From positions 1-64,000 of the forward strand of contig JALCCG010000008.1 in assembly GCA_023212695.1 (NCBI GenBank): a DNA stretch of 64,000 bases, in the 5' to 3' direction. Positions 42,679-52,704 of this stretch are shown here, piece by piece. Made by a program: the position numbers and the translations under genes. Each line of letters begins with the position of its first letter. The first letter of the stretch is position 1. The DNA is from Sporisorium sorghi. Lineage: Eukaryota; Basidiomycota; Ustilaginomycetes; Ustilaginales; Ustilaginaceae. Below the pieces are notes generated by a model. It saw only the letters and a program-made list of their open reading frames with translations. It did not search any database and had not been told where the DNA came from.

Positions 42679-44417
42679 AGCCAAGCTTAAACAATGTCCG
42701 CCTGCGGGACAAGATGCTGCTGATGTATTTCCTGGCTGTTTTTTTGCCGATTCTGATCACCAACCTGATCTTCTATAATGTGACATCCGGCAGCGTGAGG
42801 GAGCAGCGGATGCAGGATATAACCGTAGCGCTTGAGCAGATGAAGAACGAATTCCGCCGAGAAGTCGAGGATGCCCTGGAGATCTCCTCGGTCTTCTATA
42901 CGGATGTTCAATTGAACGAGATCGTGGAGACGGGGTACGACCACCCCGCCGATTATATTGAGGCTTATGACAGCTATCTTCGCCGCATTTTGAATTCGGG
43001 CAGCGCCGTATACAACTCGGTCAGCGAAATTACGGTATATGTGGACAATCCGACCCTGCTGTATTCCGGGGGCATCAATTACATCGATGACCAGGTGAAG
43101 GAAGAGGCCTGGTACAAATTGATCGCGGGCAAGAACGTGACTCAACCGATCGTGATGCGCACGGGTGGAAACGGCCAATTGGACAGCTTCAGCATCATCC
43201 GGAGCATGAATTATTTCAACTCCCAGAATGACTATACCAAGTATCTCAAGATTGATATGCGGATGCCCTCGATCCGGCAGATTATGAGCAATCTGAACGT
43301 GCAGGGCAAGGTGTACCTGCTGAGCGGCGCCGGAAATATTGAATACACCACAGATTCGAACGTCAACGTCATGCAGGGCTCCGTGCCGTACAGCAGCATC
43401 GTGCATGAGGACAAGTTTCTGGAGTTTCGTACCGACAGCTTCACAACCAACAATCTGAACTCCTGGACGATGGTGGCGGTGACGCCTGAGGATGTGGTGC
43501 TGCGGGATGTCCAGCAATCCCTGCGGTTTGTCATTGTGCTGACCTGCTTGAACTTTCTGCTCCCCACCCTGGTGATCGTCTGGATTAGCCGTTCCCTAAG
43601 CGTGCGGCTGGTACGCATACTCAAGCATATGAAGAAGGTTAAGAACCAGAATTATGACACGATTGAAGAAGCGGAGGCGCGCGACGAGATCGGCCAGCTG
43701 ACGGGTGAATTCAACCGGATGACGCTGCAGCTCGAAAGCTTGATCAATGACGTATACGTGGCGGATATCCAGAAGAAAAATTTGGAGCTGCAGCGAAGGC
43801 ATGCACAATTGAATGCACTGCAGAGCCAGATTAACCCGCATTTCCTCTTTAACGCCTTGGAGACCATCCGCATGCGGAGCCTGATGAAGGATGAGGATGA
43901 GACGGCAAGAATCATTCATAACATGGCCAAGATTTTCCGTAATTCATTAGTCTGGAAAAAAGATATGGTGACGCTCAAGGAAGAGGTGGAGTTTATCCAC
44001 TGTTTCCTTGAAATCCAGAGATACCGGTTTGGGGACAAGATTGATTATACGGTCCACGCACCCGCAGAAGAGGGTCACCTGCAATTACCCAAAATGGCGA
44101 TGGTTACCTTCGTGGAGAATGCCAGCATTCACGGCATTGAGCCGCTGAAGCACGGGGGACGCATTGAAGTGAATATCGTACGCGAGGGTCGATCGCTCAT
44201 CTGTACCATTCAGGATAACGGGGCCGGCATGTCCGCGGAGCAGGTCGAACGCATCTGCCGTTATCTCGATACCGAGGATGAGATGGGGGAGCGGATCGGC
44301 ATTCAGAATGTGATCTACCGATTGAAGCTGTACTACGGAAGCCGATTCCAGTTTGAAATCGACAGCTCGCCGGGACAAGGCACCCGGGTCCAGCTGTCCA
44401 TTCCCATCGAACAATAA
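42675..44417 (+). CDS. YesM-type sensor histidine kinase
   Basis: A 580-residue kinase: TM1 (about 13-35), an extracellular sensor of about 240 residues, TM2 (about 278-300), HAMP (about 300-355), a His_kinase domain with the phospho-acceptor H389 in QSQINPHFLFNALE, and a HATPase domain with the N-box FVENASIHGIEPLKHGG and the G-box DNGAGMS. It pairs with the YesN-type regulator through the 4-nt overlap. The ligand is probably an aldouronate or xylo-oligosaccharide outside the cell, or the loaded binding lipoprotein (inference from context). Confidence 0.93.
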   Translation: MKPSLNNVRLRDKMLLMYFLAVFLPILITNLIFYNVTSGSVREQRMQDITVALEQMKNEFRREVEDALEISSVFYTDVQLNEIVETGYDHPADYIEAYDSYLRRILNSGSAVYNSVSEITVYVDNPTLLYSGGINYIDDQVKEEAWYKLIAGKNVTQPIVMRTGGNGQLDSFSIIRSMNYFNSQNDYTKYLKIDMRMPSIRQIMSNLNVQGKVYLLSGAGNIEYTTDSNVNVMQGSVPYSSIVHEDKFLEFRTDSFTTNNLNSWTMVAVTPEDVVLRDVQQSLRFVIVLTCLNFLLPTLVIVWISRSLSVRLVRILKHMKKVKNQNYDTIEEAEARDEIGQLTGEFNRMTLQLESLINDVYVADIQKKNLELQRRHAQLNALQSQINPHFLFNALETIRMRSLMKDEDETARIIHNMAKIFRNSLVWKKDMVTLKEEVEFIHCFLEIQRYRFGDKIDYTVHAPAEEGHLQLPKMAMVTFVENASIHGIEPLKHGGRIEVNIVREGRSLICTIQDNGAGMSAEQVERICRYLDTEDEMGERIGIQNVIYRLKLYYGSRFQFEIDSSPGQGTRVQLSIPIEQ

Positions 44418-44423
44418 CGGCGG

Positions 44424-44474
44424 CAAATCCTGCTTGGCATTCCGGTTTGGAATGACCAGAAGCAGGATTTGTTT
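44424..44474 (+). terminator. Terminator after the kinase gene
   Basis: CAAATCCTGCTT / AAGCAGGATTTG outer arms and GGcATTCC / GGAATgACC inner stem, then TTTG. It separates the regulators from the importer operon. Confidence 0.75.
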
Positions 44475-44600
44475 GTTGCAGGGAGAAACCTGCCCTGCAT
44501 GATGCCCGTACAGCCTTTTTTTTCTGCCGCTGGACACAGTTCTATAGTTTTCTAAGTATCACCTAAAGATTGACGGGTGAAAATCGCTCAAGGGCTCTCT

Positions 44601-44619
44601 TATAATGAAAGTGCTTACA
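44601..44619 (+). promoter_or_regulatory. -10 element and cre-like site of the aldouronate operon
   Basis: TATAAT at 44601-44606 has no recognisable -35 at 16-18 nt, as expected if YesN activates it. TGAAAGTGCTTACA (44606-44619) fits the cre consensus except for the central C. Confidence 0.5.
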
Positions 44620-44652
44620 ATTAAACAAGACCGAAAGGGGTAGGTCAAGAGC

Positions 44653-46341
44653 ATGAATAAGAAATTTTGGATGAGCTGTCTGACCGTAGTCATGATGGTA
44701 TCTCTTCTGGCAGCTTGCGGCGGAAAAGACAATCAAACCGCGGACAACACACCGGCGGCTGGTGGCGAAGGCGAGAAGAAGGAAGAGAAGGTCACCTTCA
44801 CGTATTTCAACGCAGCAGCAGGCAAGGACAAAAATACGAACGAAACCACCATCGGTAAGATCTTCGAAGATCAAACTGGCGTGAACTTTAAGATGGAGCA
44901 TCTGGTAGGGGATGAGAACACGAAGGTGGGAACCTTCATTGCCAGCAACGATTATCCGGATGTCATCGTACCGGGGAACTCGATTGACAAGCTGGTTGGC
45001 GCGGGCGCCTTTATCCCCTTGAATGATCTGATTGATAAGTACGGACCTAACATCAAGCGTGTATACGAGCCGTATTACAACCTGATGAAAGCCGAGGACG
45101 GCAACATCTACTTCCTGCCGCTGAGCGCGGTGGTAGGAGAGTACACGTCTGCTCCAAACATTGAGCAGGGTGCATTCTGGATTCAACGACGTGTTCTGAA
45201 GGAAGCAGGTTACCCGAAGATCAAGACCTTCGATGAATACCTGGGCCTGATTCGCGACTACGTGAAGAAACATCCGGAGGAAGGCTTGACCGGGTACCTG
45301 GCACTGACAACACAGGATAAATTTTTTGCACTGACCAATGCCCCGATGCACTTGGCCGGATATCCGAACGATGGCGGGATCATCATCGACATGGAGACCC
45401 ACGTAGCGAACGATTATGCGGACGATGACATTACGAAGCGCTACCTGCAGGAGCTGAACAAGCTCAATACAGAGGGGTTGTTTGATAAATCCTCGTTCGT
45501 GGACAACTATGATCAATACCTTGCCAAACTGACTTCCGGTAAGGTGCTCGGCTTCTTCGACTATCGATGGCAGGTAGGCCAATCGATGAATAACCTGCGC
45601 GAAACAGCCAACGCATCGGGTAACGACGATCTCGAATATATGGCGCTGCCGATCGTCTACGATGAGAATATCAAGGACCAGTATCTCGATCCGCCATCCT
45701 TTGTTAACAACCGCGGCGTAGGGATCTCCGTCAGTGCGAAGGATCCAGAGCGTATTGTGAAATATTTCAACAACCTGCTTACGGACGAGAACCAGGTTCT
45801 GTCGAACTGGGGCATCAAGGACGAGACGTATTCCGTTGATGAGAACGGCCGCTTCTACCGTACGGAAGAGCAGATCACACAGACGAATACGGAAGCCTTC
45901 CGTGAGTCGTTCGGCTTCAAGTACTTTGAATACAACTGGCCTCGTTACGGCAATGGCTCCACGCTTCCTGACGGTAATTCCGTCGGTGCAGGACGCCAGC
46001 CTGAGGTTGCCAAAATGTCTTATTCCGAACCGGATAAGAAGCTGCTTGAAGCCTATGACATCGATTCCTTCTCGCAATTGTTTGCGGCGCCGGATGATCG
46101 TCCATGGTACCCGGCTTGGAGCATTCCGATTGATCAGGGCTCACCGGCACAAATCTTCACTCAGAAGAAAAGCGATTTGCAGCGTAAATACTTCCCGAAA
46201 CTGGTGCTTGCAAACCCTGCGGAGTTTGACCGTATCTGGAATGAATACGTGGGCGAGTTCAGCAAGCTGGATGTGAAGGGATATGAGGATCTGATCACCG
46301 AGGAAGTCGCCAAGAAAATCGCAAATGCCCAAGGACAATAA
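44653..46341 (+). CDS. Aldouronate-binding lipoprotein (LplA-type)
   Basis: A 562-residue ABC solute-binding lipoprotein; signal peptide with lipobox SLLAAC (Cys22), then a Gly/Glu/Lys-rich linker and a two-lobe binding fold. It should present methylglucuronoxylo-oligosaccharides (aldotetraouronate and the like) to the permeases at 46484 and 47577. The assignment rests on the downstream GH10 and GH67 genes, an arrangement known from aldouronate-utilisation clusters in Paenibacillus, and on adjacency to the glucuronate genes. SD AAAGGGG before ATG 44653. Confidence 0.92.
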   Translation: MNKKFWMSCLTVVMMVSLLAACGGKDNQTADNTPAAGGEGEKKEEKVTFTYFNAAAGKDKNTNETTIGKIFEDQTGVNFKMEHLVGDENTKVGTFIASNDYPDVIVPGNSIDKLVGAGAFIPLNDLIDKYGPNIKRVYEPYYNLMKAEDGNIYFLPLSAVVGEYTSAPNIEQGAFWIQRRVLKEAGYPKIKTFDEYLGLIRDYVKKHPEEGLTGYLALTTQDKFFALTNAPMHLAGYPNDGGIIIDMETHVANDYADDDITKRYLQELNKLNTEGLFDKSSFVDNYDQYLAKLTSGKVLGFFDYRWQVGQSMNNLRETANASGNDDLEYMALPIVYDENIKDQYLDPPSFVNNRGVGISVSAKDPERIVKYFNNLLTDENQVLSNWGIKDETYSVDENGRFYRTEEQITQTNTEAFRESFGFKYFEYNWPRYGNGSTLPDGNSVGAGRQPEVAKMSYSEPDKKLLEAYDIDSFSQLFAAPDDRPWYPAWSIPIDQGSPAQIFTQKKSDLQRKYFPKLVLANPAEFDRIWNEYVGEFSKLDVKGYEDLITEEVAKKIANAQGQ

Positions 46342-46361
46342 TAGATGTAGGAGAGGCGAAG

Positions 46362-46397
46362 GGGGCGGACCACTAGGTAGACTTGAGTATCCGTCCC
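46362..46397 (+). other. Intercistronic hairpin after the binding protein gene
   Basis: GGGGCGGA / TCCGTCCC (8 bp, one GU) extended by partial pairing of flanking purine and pyrimidine runs. It has the same position as the hairpin at 17793 in the other importer operon. Confidence 0.5.
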
Positions 46398-46483
46398 TCC
46401 TCTTCTATACAACAAGCTCGGCGCTGAGAAGTTGCCTGCTTCGAACTTAACGGTAAGGGCTTGGATAGGAAGGAGAAGAAACC

Positions 46484-47524
46484 GTGGATAAAGCGAACCC
46501 GATTGGACCTGCAGAGACGAAGGCGTTGCGAGAAACGCCGGCGGAATCGAAAGGTTTCTTCAATAAACAACGGAAAAACGATACTGGTTTAAATACCAGG
46601 CCGCCATCAGGCGAAAAAAGCTTCTTTCAAAAGCTGCTGCAGCAGAAGGCGCTCGTCTTCATGTCGATTCCTTTTTTGCTCTGGCTGTTTATCTTTAAAT
46701 ACCTGCCTCTATGGGGCTGGACGATAGCGTTTCAGGATTTTAAACCTGCGAAGAAAATCTTTGATCAAGAATGGGTGGGTTTGAAGCATTTTACCTTCCT
46801 GTTTCAGGATGAGCATTTCCTTCGGGTCATGCGCAATACACTCGCCATGAGTTTTATTAACCTCGTGCTCGGGTTTGTTACCGCCATTGTGCTGGCGATT
46901 CTGCTCAATGAACTGCGTAATCTGATGTTTAAACGGGTCGTGCAGACGATCAGCTATTTGCCCCATTTCATCTCATGGGTGGTGGCGGCGAGCATTATCT
47001 CGACGGCTCTGTCCTCGGACGGCGGAATCATCAATGAGCTGCTGCTGTGGCTCGGTCTCATCAAGGAACCGATTCTCTGGCTTGGAGAAGGAGAATATTT
47101 CTGGGGAATACTCGGTGTTTCGGAAGTATGGAAGAATGTCGGCTGGAACACCATCATATATTTGGCAGCCATGACGATGATCGATCCCTCGCAGTATGAG
47201 GCGGCGGAAATCGATGGCGCCGGACGTTTTCAACGGATTTGGAACATAACCCTGCCGGGTCTGAAGCCGGTATTTATTATCCTGTTGATCATGAATATCG
47301 GTAACTTGCTCGAATCCGGTTTTGAACCGCAATACTTGCTTGGTAACGGCATGAACGTGGATTATTCCGAGAACCTGGATATCTTCGTGCTGAAATATGG
47401 TATTCAGATGGGGAACTTCTCGCTCTCGATCGCTGCAGGCATGTTCAAGACGGTGGTCAGCTTCATACTCTTGTTCACGGCTAATCATATCGCGAAGAGA
47501 CTGGGCGAGGAACGATTGTTCTAA
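46484..47524 (+). CDS. Aldouronate ABC transporter permease, LplB family
   Basis: A 346-residue permease: a hydrophilic N-terminal extension of about 50 residues, then six helices (FMSIPFLLWLFIFKYLPLWGWTIAFQDFKPAKKI at the start) and the EAA loop YEAAEIDGAGRFQRIWNITLPGLKPVF. GTG 46484 follows GAAGGAGAAG. It pairs with the YtcP-type permease downstream. As with the mannoside importer, no ATPase gene is present, so a shared MsmX-like ATPase is expected. Confidence 0.93.
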   Translation: MDKANPIGPAETKALRETPAESKGFFNKQRKNDTGLNTRPPSGEKSFFQKLLQQKALVFMSIPFLLWLFIFKYLPLWGWTIAFQDFKPAKKIFDQEWVGLKHFTFLFQDEHFLRVMRNTLAMSFINLVLGFVTAIVLAILLNELRNLMFKRVVQTISYLPHFISWVVAASIISTALSSDGGIINELLLWLGLIKEPILWLGEGEYFWGILGVSEVWKNVGWNTIIYLAAMTMIDPSQYEAAEIDGAGRFQRIWNITLPGLKPVFIILLIMNIGNLLESGFEPQYLLGNGMNVDYSENLDIFVLKYGIQMGNFSLSIAAGMFKTVVSFILLFTANHIAKRLGEERLF

Positions 47525-47576
47525 GCGTAAGCTTAAGAGGACCGTTTTCCTTCAGAACACTTACAGGAGGATTCAT

Positions 47577-48512
47577 ATGGCGAAGACATCAGATTCACCA
47601 CGAGCTCATGCCCGGTTCAAGTCTCCCGCGGACCGGATATTCGATACTTTGAACATTGTATTCATGATCTGCCTAATGGTGGTTACGTTGTACCCGTTCC
47701 TGAATACACTCGCAGTATCCTTCAACAATGCGACGGATTCGGTGAAAGGCGGCATTTATCTATGGCCTCGGGACTTCACATGGGAGAATTACAAATATGT
47801 GTTTAATGAAGCAACCATCTTTCAAGCTACCTTCATATCCGTGCTTCGTACGGTGATCGGTACGATCACCTCCGTATTCTGCTGCGCCATGGTTGCGTAT
47901 ACAATCAGCCGTCCGGAATACGTACTGCGCAAGTTCGTATCCATTGCTTTTATCTTGACCATGTATTTCAGCGGCGGTTTAATTCCGAACTTCCTGCTGA
48001 TTCGCGAATTGGGCATGCTGGGCACCTTCTCGGTGTACATCATTCCGGGCCTGATCGGCGTGTTTAACGTGATCGTCATTCGCTCCTTTATCGAAGGGCT
48101 GCCCGAAGGGATTCTGGAATCGGCACGCATCGACGGCGCCGGCGAATTCACGACCTTTATGCGGATCGTGCTCCCGCTATGCGTACCCGTTCTTGCGACG
48201 GTATCGCTGTTCACGGCGGTATCGCAGTGGAACTCCTGGTTTGACGTATTCCTCTACAACTCTTCCTATACGGAACTGAGCACACTGCAATACGAGCTGA
48301 TGAAGATACTCCAGAACTCGAATTCCTCGATGAACTCGGGCAATGATTACGCAAGCCAGTTCGCAAGCTCGGAAAGCGGAGCGAACCAGGTCACGCCGAC
48401 ATCCATTCGGGCCACGATGACCATTGTGGCAAGTGTGCCGATTATCCTGGTGTATCCGTTCCTGCAAAAATATTTTGTGCAGGGGATGACCTTGGGCGGG
48501 GTAAAAGGTTAA
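47577..48512 (+). CDS. Aldouronate ABC transporter permease, YtcP family
   Basis: A 311-residue permease with six helices, EAA loop LESARIDGAGEFTTFMRIVLPLCVPVL and C-terminus VYPFLQKYFVQGMTLGGVKG. ATG 47577 has AGGAGG 7 nt upstream; a longer open frame extends back into the LplB gene and is not used. A hydrophilic insert near residues 240-270 (NSNSSMNSGNDYASQFASSES) lies before the last helix, as is common in this family. Confidence 0.93.
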   Translation: MAKTSDSPRAHARFKSPADRIFDTLNIVFMICLMVVTLYPFLNTLAVSFNNATDSVKGGIYLWPRDFTWENYKYVFNEATIFQATFISVLRTVIGTITSVFCCAMVAYTISRPEYVLRKFVSIAFILTMYFSGGLIPNFLLIRELGMLGTFSVYIIPGLIGVFNVIVIRSFIEGLPEGILESARIDGAGEFTTFMRIVLPLCVPVLATVSLFTAVSQWNSWFDVFLYNSSYTELSTLQYELMKILQNSNSSMNSGNDYASQFASSESGANQVTPTSIRATMTIVASVPIILVYPFLQKYFVQGMTLGGVKG

Positions 48513-48537
48513 GCTGCGGGAGCCGCTAAAGCTGTGC

Positions 48538-48567
48538 ACCGTGCGGACTGCTTCCTGTGCGCACGGT
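48538..48567 (+). other. Intercistronic hairpin before the xylanase gene
   Basis: ACCGTGCG / CGCACGGT, 8-bp perfect arms, 14-nt loop, no T-run. Probably an RNA processing or stability element. Confidence 0.5.
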
Positions 48568-48679
48568 ACGTGGCCCGCGGCATGCCTTGGATGACTGTCG
48601 ACCAACCGGGATACAGGTGGCAATCACGATCATAAACCAACAATCTTGTTATTATCTCTAATTCAAGGAGGGACTGAAT

Positions 48680-49696
48680 GTGACCAACCATCATCGTAGT
48701 GAACCAAAGCTGAAGGAAATGTTCGCGGATGACTTTCTCATGGGAGCGGCCGTAAACCCGCTGACGATCGAAACGCAGGAGGAATTGCTATCCTATCATT
48801 TCAACAGCATTACGGCGGAAAATGAAATGAAGTTTGTCAGTGTGCATCCCGCGGAGGATACGTATACGTTCGAGGATGCGGATAAACTCGCTGCCTTCGC
48901 CCGCAAGCATGGAATGAAGATGCGCGGCCATACGCTGGTATGGCATAACCAAACGACCGACTGGCTGTTCCAGGACAAGAATGGGAACATGGTGGATAAA
49001 GTGACGCTGTACGAACGGTTGAAGTCGCATACCGATACGGTCGTGAAGCGATACAAGGATGATATTTATGCCTGGGATGTCGTGAACGAGGTGATCGCGG
49101 ATGAAGGAGAAGAGCTCCTTCGTCCATCCAAATGGCTGGAAATCGCGGGTCCGGAGTTTATCTCCAAGGCGTTCCAGTTTGCGCATGAAGCAGATCCGTC
49201 GGCTGTATTGTTCTACAACGATTACAACGAGTCCCATCCAAACAAGCGGGATAAAATCTACACGCTGGTCAAGTCCTTGCTGGATCAGGGAACCCCTATC
49301 CATGGCGTAGGATTGCAGGCACACTGGAATCTGTACGATCCTGGCCTTGACGATATCCGCGCAGCGATTGAGAAGTATGCATCGCTCGGTCTGCAGCTTC
49401 AGCTGACGGAGCTCGATGTATCGATGTTCCGGTTTGACGACACCAGGAAGGATCTGACCGAGGCGCCGGAGGAGCTTCTGGAGGCTCAAGCCCAGCGGTA
49501 TGACGAGATGTTTGGCATTCTGAAGGAGTATCGGGATCATATTACGTCCGTTACCTTCTGGGGTGCAGCCGACGATTACACCTGGTTGGACAACTTCCCG
49601 GTGCGGGGGCGCAAGAACTGGCCATTCCTGTTCGATGAGCTTCATCAACCGAAGCGTGCGTTTCACCGCTTGGTGGAGCGTATGGTCAAGTCGTAA
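48680..49696 (+). CDS. Intracellular endo-1,4-beta-xylanase, GH10
   Basis: A 338-residue GH10 catalytic domain with no signal peptide or carbohydrate-binding module. The acid/base is E137 in WDVVNEVIA and the nucleophile E244 in QLTELDVS; other subsite motifs are TAENEMK and RGHTLVWHNQ. Intracellular GH10 enzymes shorten imported xylo- and aldouronate-oligosaccharides after or before loss of glucuronic acid. GTG 48680 has AAGGAGG 8 nt upstream. The gene lies between the importer and the alpha-glucuronidase. Confidence 0.95.
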   Translation: MTNHHRSEPKLKEMFADDFLMGAAVNPLTIETQEELLSYHFNSITAENEMKFVSVHPAEDTYTFEDADKLAAFARKHGMKMRGHTLVWHNQTTDWLFQDKNGNMVDKVTLYERLKSHTDTVVKRYKDDIYAWDVVNEVIADEGEELLRPSKWLEIAGPEFISKAFQFAHEADPSAVLFYNDYNESHPNKRDKIYTLVKSLLDQGTPIHGVGLQAHWNLYDPGLDDIRAAIEKYASLGLQLQLTELDVSMFRFDDTRKDLTEAPEELLEAQAQRYDEMFGILKEYRDHITSVTFWGAADDYTWLDNFPVRGRKNWPFLFDELHQPKRAFHRLVERMVKS

Positions 49697-49888
49697 TTGC
49701 TTTTACAAGGATTCCTACATTCAATTTAATTACCATAGCTAATATATGAAGCGGCTGAGGCTGCCATCAGCTTGTCGTGCCGGTCCTTGTGGCCGGCATC
49801 TGTATTTTACTGCCTCAGGGCAGCAGGAACTAGTGGAGTGAGAAGCTGGGAAATCATTGGCCTTGCCCAAACGAAGGGGGAACTTACG

Positions 49889-51979
49889 TTGAACAGCACT
49901 TTATATAAAGCGTGGCTGCAATATGCGCCCATCGAGGATCGGGAGCTTGCTGCCGCCTACAGCAGGCAACTCGGCACCATTGTTGTGGATCAGCAGCAGT
50001 CCCGAGTTGCGAACGCGGCTGTCCAGGAACTGAAGCATGCGTGTCAATCCATGCTTGGCATCGTACCGAATATCACCTCGGAAGCCTTGAACTCCTCCCA
50101 TCTGGAGGTTCGTATTCATGTGGGGGCAGCGGCAGCAGCCGAAGGAGCCGCAGAAGGGATAACCGAAGCTATGGATAGGGGCCGGGCTGATACACAGCTG
50201 GATCCGGAGGGCTTCACGCTGGTACATTCAGGCCAAGGGCAGCAGGAGAAGCTTGTCCTGATCGGGGGATCCGGCAAAGGTATATTATACGGGGTGTTTC
50301 ATTTGCTGCGGTTGCTGGCCTCCCATCAACCGCTAACCGGTTTGAAGGTGGCTGATCAGCCTGTGAATCGTCTGCGGATGATCAATCAATGGGATAACGC
50401 CGACGGCACCGTTGAACGCGGATATTCGGGCCAGTCGATTTTTTACGAGAACGGGCGGTTTACCGACAATCTGGAACGAGTGAGGGACTACGCCCGATTG
50501 CTGGCTTCGGTGGGCATGAATGCAATCTCCATTAATAATGTCAACGTGCATGAGATCGAGACCCGATTCATTACGGCCGAATATTTGCCAACGGTTGCGA
50601 AGGTGGCTGATATTTTCAGAGAATACGGGATTACACTGTATCTTAGCATCAACTTTGCGGCTCCGCTCCACATAGGGGGCGTATCCACCTCCGATCCGCT
50701 GAATGAAGAGGTTCGGCAGTGGTGGAAGGATGCGGCGAATGAAATCTACGATCATATCCCGGATTTTGGAGGCTTCCTGGTCAAGGCGGACTCCGAGCAT
50801 CGGCCGGGTCCATTCGCTTATGGCCGGGACCATGCCGACGGCGCCAATATGCTCGCCGAAGCGCTGGAGCCGCACGGCGGACTCGTGATTTGGCGATGCT
50901 TCGTATATAACTGCATGCAGGATTGGCGCGACCGCAGCACGGACCGTGCACGTGCGGCCTATGATCATTTTACCCCGCTGGATGGACGGTTTAAGGACAA
51001 TGTGCTGCTGCAGATTAAGAACGGGCCTATGGACTTTCAAGTACGAGAGCCGGTATCGCCGCTGTTCGGCAGCATGAAAGAGACCAATCAGGTGCTGGAG
51101 TTCCAGGTTGCCCAGGAATATACCGGCCAGCAGCGTCATGTGTGTTATCTGGTGCCGCAGTGGAAAGAGGTGCTGGATTTTGATACCTATGCGGATGGGG
51201 CCGGGTCTGAGGTGAAGAAGATAACAAACGGCTCGCTGCATGGCATGAAATATAGCGGGATTGCTGCGGTGTCCAACATCGGGAATGATGAGAACTGGAC
51301 GGGCCATACGTTGGCACAAGCGAATCTGTACGGCTTCGGACGGCTGATCTGGAATCCTGAATTATCCTCGGAGGGGATTGCAGAGGAATGGACGAGGTTA
51401 ACCTTCCGCAATGACGAGTCGGTTGTAAAAACGTTGTGCCGCATGCTCATGCAGTCGTGGCCGATCTATGAGAGTTATACGTCACCGCTCGGCGTGGGCT
51501 GGATGATTACACCGCATACGCATTATGGTCCGGATGTGGATGGCTATGAATATTCCCGGTGGGGTACGTATCACTTCGCGGATCGGGACGGCATGGGGGT
51601 GGACCGCACGATGGCGACGGGTACAGGCTACACTGCTCAGTACTTCGAACCAAATGCCGCTCTGTATGATTCACTGGAGGACTGCCCGGACGAGCTGCTG
51701 TTGTTCTTCCATCATGTCCCGTATTCCCATATGCTGAAATCCGGCAAAACCGTGATTCAGCACATATATGATACTCACTTCGAGGGAGCCGAGGCTGCCG
51801 CTGGACTGCTTGACGCCTGGACCTCGCTAGAAGGCAAAGTCGATCCGGAGCGTTTCGCTCAAGTGGCACAGCGGCTGGCCGATCAGGCTGAGCACGCCAA
51901 GCATTGGCGGGATGTAATCAATACGTACTTCTACCGCAAATCAGGCGTACCGGATGAATCGGGACGGATCATATATTAA
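49889..51979 (+). CDS. aguA: Alpha-glucuronidase, GH67
   Basis: A 696-residue cytoplasmic GH67 enzyme that releases 4-O-methyl-glucuronic acid from the non-reducing end of imported aldouronates. The acid is E303 in [10 protein letters not shown], and the base pair is D382 ([12 protein letters not shown]) and E410 (VAQEYTG); the 79- and 28-residue spacings equal those of the Geobacillus enzyme (E285, D364, E392). TTG 49889 is preferred because AAGGGGG lies 8 nt upstream; the frame extends to 49772 but with no family homology there. Released glucuronate feeds uxaC, uxuB and uxuA. A strong terminator follows. Confidence 0.95.
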   Translation: MNSTLYKAWLQYAPIEDRELAAAYSRQLGTIVVDQQQSRVANAAVQELKHACQSMLGIVPNITSEALNSSHLEVRIHVGAAAAAEGAAEGITEAMDRGRADTQLDPEGFTLVHSGQGQQEKLVLIGGSGKGILYGVFHLLRLLASHQPLTGLKVADQPVNRLRMINQWDNADGTVERGYSGQSIFYENGRFTDNLERVRDYARLLASVGMNAISINNVNVHEIETRFITAEYLPTVAKVADIFREYGITLYLSINFAAPLHIGGVSTSDPLNEEVRQWWKDAANEIYDHIPDFGGFLVKADSEHRPGPFAYGRDHADGANMLAEALEPHGGLVIWRCFVYNCMQDWRDRSTDRARAAYDHFTPLDGRFKDNVLLQIKNGPMDFQVREPVSPLFGSMKETNQVLEFQVAQEYTGQQRHVCYLVPQWKEVLDFDTYADGAGSEVKKITNGSLHGMKYSGIAAVSNIGNDENWTGHTLAQANLYGFGRLIWNPELSSEGIAEEWTRLTFRNDESVVKTLCRMLMQSWPIYESYTSPLGVGWMITPHTHYGPDVDGYEYSRWGTYHFADRDGMGVDRTMATGTGYTAQYFEPNAALYDSLEDCPDELLLFFHHVPYSHMLKSGKTVIQHIYDTHFEGAEAAAGLLDAWTSLEGKVDPERFAQVAQRLADQAEHAKHWRDVINTYFYRKSGVPDESGRIIY

Positions 51980-51998
51980 TTCGGGCGAAAATATAGGG

Positions 51999-52035
51999 GG
52001 GTGCCCCATCAGATATTCCATCTGATGGGGCACCC
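51999..52035 (+). terminator. Terminator of the aldouronate operon
   Basis: 16-bp perfect arms (GGGTGCCCCATCAGAT and complement) with an ATTCC loop, then TTTGG. Confidence 0.85.
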
Positions 52036-52123
52036 TTTGGTTATAGCGATCCACAGAACCATTCATGTATCGATTCAACGAAATCTCATCCGTTCGGATA
52101 ACCTCATTCCATAAGCTGGGCTT

Positions 52124-52151
52124 TATAGGGTGGGGGGCTATATGATATACT
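52124..52151 (+). promoter_or_regulatory. CsoR operator and promoter of csoR
   Basis: TATAGGGTGGGGGGCTATA at 52124-52142 is the G-tract type of CsoR site, followed by TATACT (52146-52151) as -10. It differs from the copZ operator at only 2 of 19 positions. Confidence 0.8.
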
Positions 52152-52212
52152 AGGTTCAGGATAGATTAGATTCAAGATGAAGGAACGGGATTTAAAGGAG
52201 GGGGAAATGGGA

Positions 52213-52536
52213 ATGACAACCGAGAACCATGTACATGATGCTTGTGCTGTAACCAGCGAGCGGAAGAGCCATCATTCCGATAAAACGAAAAGCAACCTCA
52301 TCAGCCGGTTGAACCGGATCGAAGGGCAGATTCGCGGTGTGAAGGGCTTAATTGAGAAGGATACGTACTGTGACGATGTATTAAACCAGATTTCCTCGAT
52401 CCAGTCGGCATTAAACGGTGTCAGCAAATTACTGCTGGAGCATCATATGAAGAGCTGCGTCGTGGAGCGCCTTCAGGAAGGCGACGATGAGGTTATTACC
52501 GAGCTGTTAACAACGATGAATAAGCTGATGAAGTAA
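52213..52536 (+). CDS. csoR: Copper-sensing repressor CsoR
   Basis: A 107-residue DUF156 protein with the Cu(I) ligands C53, H78 and C82 (YCDDVL and HHMKSC), the same 25 and 4 residue spacings as in Bacillus CsoR, and the DNA-contact helix LISRLNRIEGQIRGVKGLIE. Copper binding releases it from the operator. ATG 52213 is 9 nt from the SD AAGGAGG; ATG 52207 is too close. The His/Cys-containing N-terminal tail (HVHDAC) could add a weak metal site. It precedes copZ-copA but is separated from them by a terminator and a second operator. Confidence 0.93.
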   Translation: MTTENHVHDACAVTSERKSHHSDKTKSNLISRLNRIEGQIRGVKGLIEKDTYCDDVLNQISSIQSALNGVSKLLLEHHMKSCVVERLQEGDDEVITELLTTMNKLMK

Positions 52537-52591
52537 CGGGGATGGGACTCTCAGCTGGAGAAGATCCGGTTGAAGTGAATAATGTATGGAG

Positions 52592-52614
52592 CTGCCACCT
52601 TCCGAAGGTGGCAG
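52592..52614 (+). terminator. Terminator after csoR
   Basis: CTGCCACCTT / AAGGTGGCAG, 10-bp perfect arms, CCG loop; the T tail is weak (TATGTGTTT). Confidence 0.6.
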
Positions 52615-52704
52615 TATGTGTTTAGTCAAAGTGATGAATTCCGCACGGTTATGCGATGTATCCATGACATTGGAATTATTTTATAAAAAATCGATAATAA
52701 CTGG

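Noticed and set aside
44563..46077. 504-codon minus-strand open frame opposite the aldouronate-binding lipoprotein
   Set aside because: Shadow frame; the plus strand has a perfect lipoprotein signal and the whole family fold.
47397..47576. Longer start for the YtcP-type permease inside the LplB gene
   Set aside because: The extension reads a different frame of the LplB gene; AGGAGG precedes ATG 47577.
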